A program made the translations under genes and the position numbers. This document shows positions 57,909 through 64,000 of a DNA stretch of 64,000 nt, in pieces (the first letter of the stretch is position 1; the number at the start of each line of letters is the position of its first letter). The stretch comes from Odiellus spinosus (Eukaryota > Arthropoda > Arachnida > Opiliones > Phalangiidae), in the NCBI GenBank assembly GCA_963920705.1, contig OY987227.1, forward strand, positions 11,077,602 through 11,141,601, read 5' to 3'. Under the pieces are notes generated by a model. It was not told the DNA's origin and made no database searches. It worked only from the letters and a program-made list of their open reading frames with translations.

Positions 57909-58010
57909 TTAAGCGAAACTGTCACTAATTTTTCATGTTCTCCAAATGGGAAATTAAGTAAAATTTTCGGAAAAATCGTAAAAACGATTCAAAAAAATAT
58001 ATACATCTAT
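57909..58010 (+). mobile_element. Family B element, left end only (B7)
   Basis: TTAAGCGAAACTGTCACTAA, CATGTTCTCCAAATGGGAAA and AAAATTTTCGGAAAAATCGT match the 5' third of family B; it then runs into AT-rich repeat. Confidence 0.75.
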
Positions 58011-58740
58011 CAAATTCATTAGTATTAAAATGTAGAATTAATTGAACGTACGTTAATATATACAAGTTAATAGAATTAATTTTAATTAATTCATTCAATT
58101 CTATATTTTAATTATATTCATTCACATTAAAATATAGAATTCATTGAATATATTTATGATATTAAGTTAATAGGAGTGATTTTATATTAATTTACATTAA
58201 AATAGTATATAATTTAGTATCCATGTTAAGATATTAATTCTATTTATTCATATATACACTATCTAATTATTATTTAATATATTAATGTTAATTTACAATA
58301 CCATTAAATTGAATTGGTGATAACGTAGAATTGAATATTTTCATGATATTAAATTAAGTTAATATAATTGTATATTTTGATAGGAAAATTTATACTGTTA
58401 ACTTATGTATATATATTTTAATACGAATGATTCAATTAATTTATATATTAAAATTATTGTCGAATTTTATTAATTTATATATTAAGATGAATAGATTCAA
58501 TTCTATATTTTAATACGAATGAATAAAAATTCTATAAACTTATGTTAACGTGAATATATTTAATTAATTATATAAACTTATATATTAACATATGTTCAAA
58601 TCTATAAACTTATGTTAACATGAATGTTCAATTAATTATATTTTATGTTAACATGAATATGTTCAATTATATGTTAACATGAATATGTCCCTTTAATTAT
58701 TTGAACTTATATTTTAACTTGAATATGTTCAATTATTTTA
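58011..58740 (+). repeat. AT-rich degenerate repeat field
   Basis: Variants of TATGTTAACATGAATATGTTCAATTAATTA recur many times, most regularly between 58550 and 58730 (roughly 30-45-base steps), grading into less regular copies upstream. Confidence 0.7.
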
Positions 58741-59801
58741 GAATAAAATGTTATCGTGAAAAAATCCGTGCTGTAAGTTCATATAAATCAATTCTTGCTC
58801 GAGTTATATTACAGCACGTGTAAAGTAGGCTCCATCTATCTTACATATATGTTGCAAAGATAAGGAAAATATTCAGCACGTTCAAAACTAGATCTTATTT
58901 AGTAAACCGGGAAGTAGCAGTTTCATTAATTATTTTAATAACCTTTTAGATTTTATCTCTAAATTAAAATATCGAAAAAAAAATCGGCTAGCTTAATTAG
59001 GTAACATTTATGAAACCGCTAAAAGTTCTAAGTGGAGACTTCTAGGCTCCTATTATAGATCAGTCAAAGATCATAGCTTTGAAGAATTTTCTTCGGCAGC
59101 TGGAATATTGGCGGGCTCTAGCGACAAGCGATCGAAGCTCTCTTCGTAATAATTCTACGCCATCTACTGACTAGGTTTACCCGAAATATACGTTACTAAA
59201 ACTTTCAATCCCTTTAATTATGAAATACTTAAATAATTAATTCGGAGGTGAATTTTTAAAAATCAAAACTACGGAATATGAAAAAATAAAATTTCTGGAT
59301 ACTAGTCGATAATGATTAAGAGTAAAAATTGACATCTGATGGTATCCAAATATTCAGATTTAATAAGTGTAAGGTTAATAGAACTTCATTTTTAGACGAG
59401 AATTGAAACTTCAAAAATATGTTGCACAATCTTAAAATTATTGGAGGTAAAATTTCACAATTTAATTCTAGTTTCGATTAGCTAGGAAACCCGGCTAAAT
59501 CCGCCATCTATGCAGATTTTATAGGAGGTTAAATAGCTTTATTTTTAGACTGTAATTAAACGATTAAAATTGTATGTAACTTTTAAATTAATGGAGTTAA
59601 AATTTCAAAATTAACTTCGATAATATTGAAACATTAGTTTTATTGGTTTTAATTTGATACATTGTTGGCAAACCTTACGTTGATCGTAAAAAAAAAAAAA
59701 ACAAAATCGATTTTAACATTCAGAAGATTGAAGAGAAATTACCAGAAGGAATTACAGTTGAGGCAAAAAATTCCTAGCTTAATTGAGCGAATTTTTCTAC
59801 T
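58741..59801. other. Gene-free stretch
   Basis: Contains a CTCF-like motif at 59157-59170 (minus) and an A13 run near 59690. No exon recognised. Confidence 0.3.
59157..59170 (-). promoter_or_regulatory. CTCF-like motif
   Basis: Minus strand reads TCAGTAGATGGCGT, a one-base variant of the AGATGGCGC core; outside recognised repeats. Confidence 0.3.
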
Positions 59802-60322
59802 TTAAAGTGAGGCTGTAACCGATCTTTTATTAATAAAAAAAACCTATGGATTAAATTTGTTTTTTAAAAAGCCACATTGAAATTTTAAACCTCTGGGTTG
59901 ACGCGTTTTTAATAAACTAGGAAAATATATACGGAATATTTAAGTCTTTAGTGAGTGCGATTGTCTTCTATGGAAGAAGGTACAATGGAGGAGGCGGGTC
60001 TTATTTTTCTTAGGCAAAACCGGGTCGTAATCAGGGACTAAATACATGTTCTCTGGTGCCACTCCCGTCAGCAATGTCAATTAAAGAGAGCGGGGGGGGG
60101 GGAAGAAAGACTAAAACTGCTAAATCGATAAGCTTTGAACCGCCTTCATAGCAACAAGGCTCAAAAACCGCTGAAATTTAAAAAGCTCTGATGACGAGAT
60201 TTTGCGGAAAAATTAAATATTTTTATATGTATGTATTTTGAATAGTTTTTTAACGATCTTTCCGAAAATACTACTCAAATAACATTTGGATCTTGTGAAA
60301 AATCTGTGAAAGCTTCACTTAA
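59802..60322 (-). mobile_element. Family B element, copy B8, long variant
   Basis: 521 bp, TTAA-bounded, reverse orientation: TTAAAGTGAGGCTGTAACCG at the left; CGATCTTTCCGAAAATACTA, AACATTTGGATC and GAAAGCTTCACTTAA at the right. The middle differs from the other copies and includes a G11 run (60092-60102) and a block absent elsewhere. It may be a longer progenitor form or carry an insertion. Confidence 0.8.
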
Positions 60323-60915
60323 ATGTTTTTGTAATTCAAAGATAAAGATATAGTTTTTTTCTTTTCTCCGTAGTAATTAAGTTATACAATTAGTCTGATA
60401 CTAAAAACTCTAATTTAGATGTGTGGCTTATATCATACGGCGTAACATATTATTCATTCTTCTATAAATGCTTTAATTACGATTAATATTAATATATTAA
60501 TATTAACCACTTCTAAATTTATTACTAAAATTAAAATTTAATTAATGGAAAACATTCATAATTGTGAAATATTTTAGAAAAATTTGCTTAATAATATTTC
60601 AAAAATAAACCAAGTTTAGCGTACACTATTGTTTAAAAAATATTCTACTTCTTACTTTCTACTACTTTATTAATATAATGCTAATTATTAATATAAAACT
60701 AATGGATAACGTAGCAATTAAAGGGCAAGTAAAGCGGAATGGTTTGTCTATTTTTCCAAGAAGAAAAATAATAATTCAAAAGTCTCTCATAATAAAAAAA
60801 AATATTCTCCGGTGAACTAGCAAAAATTCAGGCCACTGGTTTCCATAAATTAAAGCTAATCCTTGGACAATTTAACTTTTTTACCAATCGATTTCCTAGC
60901 TTTACTGTCACTTTA
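60323..60915. other. AT-rich stretch with a long palindrome
   Basis: TTAATATTAATA-TATTAATATTAA (60483-60506) is a perfect 24-base palindrome of A/T only. No gene seen. Confidence 0.4.
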
Positions 60916-60991
60916 CGTTTAGCCCCTGTAGAAGTGTTCCAACCTTGTCGCTTCGAAGTTCATGGCAAACACCTCTTACAGGGGCTATACG
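60916..60991 (+). ncRNA. Stem-loop with pre-miRNA-like geometry
   Basis: TAGCCCCTGTAGAAGTGTT pairs with AACACCTCTTACAGGGGCTA with two small irregularities. The loop is about 25 bases, and outer pairs CGT/ACG extend past a T-T mismatch. The GC-rich stem stands out in AT-rich DNA. The strand is not determined. A MITE remnant is the main alternative. Confidence 0.35.
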
Positions 60992-61035
60992 AATTTCGTA
61001 GGAAAATTCTACTTGAAGTGAAAATAAAATATAAA

Positions 61036-61276
61036 ATAGGGTCGCTTTCAAGCGGTCTTTTTTCGTAAAAATACTTGATCCAGAAAGTAATGTTTCCCAA
61101 TGATCGTTAATTACGTTCCAATAATAACTTAATCATAAATTGGTAAAAAACATTACCTCTATATTTTTCACATTTCCATTTCCTAAGAACCTAAGAACAC
61201 CTAAACCCATAGGTATAAAATTTTGAATACTGCTTTTTAATAGTATGATAAAAAAATTGTGAAAGTTTCTCTTTAA
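61036..61276 (+). mobile_element. Family B element, right half (B9)
   Basis: GGTCGCTTTCAAGCGGTCTT, CGTAAAAATACTTGATCCAG, AATAGTATGATAAAA and a terminal AGTTTCTCTTTAA follow the order of B6; the left third is missing. Confidence 0.8.
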
Positions 61277-62400
61277 GAATTTATTTCATTTCCTTCCAAG
61301 ATTGGAAAATAATTCCTATTATAAATTATTTAGATTAGACCAAAGAAAGAAATCGCTAATATCCCCAAATTTTCCCGTATATCTTAATAAGCTTGGGTAA
61401 AAAATATATTTTTCGAACCTATCTTTTTTTAAATAAAGCTTTCTTTTAAATTTTTTTTTAACTATAGTCAATTCCACCTCTAGTTGGATGTATTCTCAAA
61501 GCTGATTTCCACTCCTAGTCAGTAGATCATAGATAACAAGAAGTCGTTTATGAAAGGTGAGAACGAAGAACTTGTTCTATTAAATAATACTTTTTGATTT
61601 GTGAAAAATGCCACTGATGCCATCAATAAGCGCGCTTTAAGTTAGAGTTAAGTTTTATGCTACATGAATTATTTTAAACGGAAGCTTTCAGAATATTCAC
61701 GGCGATGTCATACCCTATAGCTTTCATCTTTTACCTCGGTGCTGACGACCATATTGGAGCTTTTTGGTGAATTCACTAGCCAATAAGAAAACTCTTAGAT
61801 ACTAGGAATCATTTTGGTATAATTAAAAAGTACTTGCATAATCATGATTTCCGTGAAATTGAATTTATGAAAAGACTCAATAGAGGTCACTATTAGCTTT
61901 ATCTCTAGGGCGGAATTTCGACAGTAAAGGAGATGTAAATCTGACATCTCGGCCCTACAGTCGAATTCTATTTAGTTACATTCTCAGTTTTATAAATTGG
62001 TTCTTGTAGATAAATATAACGAGTAACTTAGCTTTACTGCCAACTTAACTATATATACGAGCAGACAAAATGTATATAGGCGAATATATAATACGGGATA
62101 ACTTGTATAAAATGAGAAAACCCAGAAACCCAGTGATGCCGCGAGACGCATCTCCATGCATTTCTACTTCTTCTACGGTCTGTTTCAATTTAAATCTTCA
62201 GCGAATACGAAGTTAGACCACACTCTCTCTTTCTTAAACCAAACCCATAGTGATAACGAGGAGAAACGCCTCGCGTACCGCGGAGAATTGAAATTATTTC
62301 AAGTTCACAGTCCATTTCATTTCTAATTGGCAGTACGCGATCGAAAATGGACCACTTTTCGTATATAAGTATTATAACCAATCGTAGCTTAATGTTGTAT
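61277..62400. other. Gene-free stretch
   Basis: No exon or family recognised; a short GTGAAAAATGCCAC string is shared with 50257-50270 near L2. Confidence 0.3.
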
Positions 62401-62471
62401 CGTTGCAAATTAAGGATGAAATAGACGGAATAAACTCCCGTTTCGTATCTCGTCCGCCAGGCTATTCATCG

Positions 62472-62484
62472 GTTGCCTAGTAAC
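62472..62484. promoter_or_regulatory. X-box-like (RFX) motif
   Basis: GTTGCCTAGTAAC fits RYYNYY-N-RRNRAC, the RFX/X-box consensus; a half-site (AGGCAAC) follows at about 62535. Suggests, weakly, a ciliary or RFX-controlled promoter. Confidence 0.45.
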
Positions 62485-63987
62485 GAGACGCTGGCGTCCT
62501 GGACTCCTTTTCTTCGTCGCCTAAAGCTTAGCATCCAGGCAACGTTAGGCTAAAGGCGATACGTAGAAAAGTTGCTCTCCGGGTTCGAACGCCTCGCGCG
62601 CACTTATATTACGTTACAGCCGCGTATGTATACCTCTTTTAATCTATACTTGGAAATAGCGAGGGGGGACTTTAGAGTCTGCGCATTGGCTCCTTTCCTC
62701 TCGAAAACGCGCTACTCGATTTTCCACATATTCTCGGATTCAACGCGAACCGTGTCAGACGAAAATATTTAGTTTTCTCTCCGCTAACCGTAAAAATTAC
62801 ACCGAAAGTTTTTTAATAACGACCAAATACGATTAAATAAACCAGTGAAATTATTTCTAAATGTATCCTTAACGCGAAATTTTATCTTTTTTTATTTTCG
62901 TAGACCCTAAAGTTTTGATATCAATTTAATTTCAAAATTAAATTTAAAACTCCCTTTCCCCCTGATTAATTAAGCCCGTTTTTGGTAGATTAGATTAAAA
63001 TTTTAATTTCCCGATTCCGCTATGTCTACGACGCTGGTCAAGTTCGCGCCTAAATTACCGACAAACTTTAAGTTCGTTCCATTCCCTTTACGCTGGGGAA
63101 AATGGTGCTTTTGATCGGATTGATTCAAACCTCGAACGTATTAACTGTTGAATTTTGATCCCCCGGTGATATGGACGATTACCAGGCTGGGCCGGACTAT
63201 CTGCATCGTTTAGCCACTATCTAGGGTCGCGATAGTGATAGTTCCGAGTTGGTATACCGTTTGAACGTCTTTGTCGGATCGCGTCGGAGCCCGCGAAAAC
63301 CGAAGAGGATAAAATTGCGAGAGAAGTACTTTAGAATTTTGACGTCTCTTAAGCCTAAGCTCGGGCGCTCGTTCGAAACGCGGTCAACGCGACACCAGGC
63401 AGGACGGGGACGAGGCTTAATCGTAATGCCAGCTACAGTGGTCGACGCCGGAAGAGAGATAAGTTCCGCGACTCCAGCGTCGCTAGTTCCGGGGAAAGAT
63501 ACTCGTCAGTGAGAAAGCGAAGGATAGACCCCGGGGGCGGATTCGAGGAGTCCGAGGCCATCAGCTGGGCTAGGGCCCGGAGAGGCCGCGAAGGACCTCG
63601 AGCGAGATCGAGAAAGAAGAAAGCCTCGGACGTTGGTTACGAGTTTACGCGGGAAAAACGTCGAACCTAAGACGCGTGGTATGGTACGACGACGCGGCGC
63701 GCGAGAAACGAAATGGCGGTAAACGCGACGGCAAAATTAAACGGATCGAGAAGTCGATGGCGTTCCACAACTACCGCTATTCTATCCAGTCTCCTCCTTT
63801 CTAACTCTTAACAACAACAACAACAAAAATTAACAACGAGGCGGAAGTTCTAAATCCTCGAAACTCGGCGTCTTTATTACTCTACAAAATTGTTTTTAGT
63901 CTCGCGCGATTAGGTTTTTAATCGGCGAATTGAAAACCTAGCAACGGGACTAACCTAGAAATCTCTGTTTTAATTTTTCGATCGCCG

Positions 63988-63995
63988 TATATAAG
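63988..63995 (+). promoter_or_regulatory. TATA-box-like sequence at the window edge
   Basis: TATATAAG followed by G+C-containing bases, in a CpG-rich context. The start site it would serve lies beyond the window. Confidence 0.3.
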
Positions 63996-64000
63996 GTGGT

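Larger units (their letters stand above)
62400..64000. promoter_or_regulatory. CpG-rich putative promoter / 5' end of a gene
   Basis: G+C and CpG rise sharply, most of all at 63230-63700. It contains an X-box-like motif (62472-62484), a run of (AAC)n at about 63810 and a TATA-box-like TATATAAG at 63988. Short frames with good starts occur (for example ATG at 63171, MDDYQAGPDYLHRL and onward, 17 codons, then in-frame reopening). A + strand frame open for about 105 codons (about 63358-63668), rich in arginine and serine, lacks an early ATG. I cannot assign a product; a 5' UTR or first exon at the start of a gene beyond the window is the best reading. Confidence 0.4.

Noticed and set aside
62572..62620. 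GGGTTCGAAC near 62578 considered as a tRNA T-loop
   Set aside because: No matching D-arm, anticodon arm or acceptor stem could be folded around it.

Overview
The window is AT-rich (by eye about two thirds A+T), intron-rich animal DNA. It is almost entirely non-coding and full of short inverted-repeat elements, minisatellites and homopolymer runs. It has no operons, bacterial signals, or recognisable tRNA or rRNA genes. The one gene I can name with confidence is the homeobox exon of a ladybird-class gene (lbx) at 13359-13741 on the + strand. Its C-terminal tail, as I recall the fly and beetle proteins, resembles insect Ladybird more than vertebrate LBX1. That points to a protostome, perhaps an arthropod, but the exact lineage is open.

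Layout. 1-13358 reads as the long last intron of lbx plus transposon remnants; I could not recognise the N-terminal exon(s), so they probably lie upstream of the window. 13359-13741 is the terminal coding exon, followed by overlapping poly(A) signals near 13880 and a repeat-laden, TAATTA-rich 3' flank (an 87-bp higher-order repeat, a TTA microsatellite and a 32-bp minisatellite). At 17199 a second + strand gene probably begins: a 14-codon first exon with a good start context splices in matching phase to a 41-codon exon ending at 17804. I do not recognise its product, and its later exons are uncertain.

From about 20 kb to 62 kb I find no supportable coding exon. The stretch looks like a gene desert of the kind that flanks developmental regulators. 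It carries several families of small non-autonomous DNA elements. Three families (A, B and C here) are palindromic or inverted-repeat elements bounded by TTAA. Others are D (TIR with the CACACTAG core), E, F, G (foldback), H, I and L. Two nested insertions can be read directly: G inside E at 26071-26387, and D inside L at 23235-23411. Minisatellites sit at about 7.2, 14.0, 15.3, 32.3, 40.9 and 43.1 kb, and a low-complexity AT repeat at 58.0-58.7 kb.

The last 1.6 kb (62.4-64.0 kb) is strikingly richer in G+C and CpG. It has an RFX X-box-like motif and, at the edge, a TATA-box-like sequence, and is best read as the promoter or 5' end of a further gene.

Candidate regulatory content includes clustered CRE palindromes (TGACGTCA, five between 17.0 and 20.4 kb), CTCF-like AGATGGCGC motifs both in and outside repeats, two X-box-like motifs and three stem-loops with pre-miRNA-like geometry. 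All of these are sequence-level observations without expression or conservation data.
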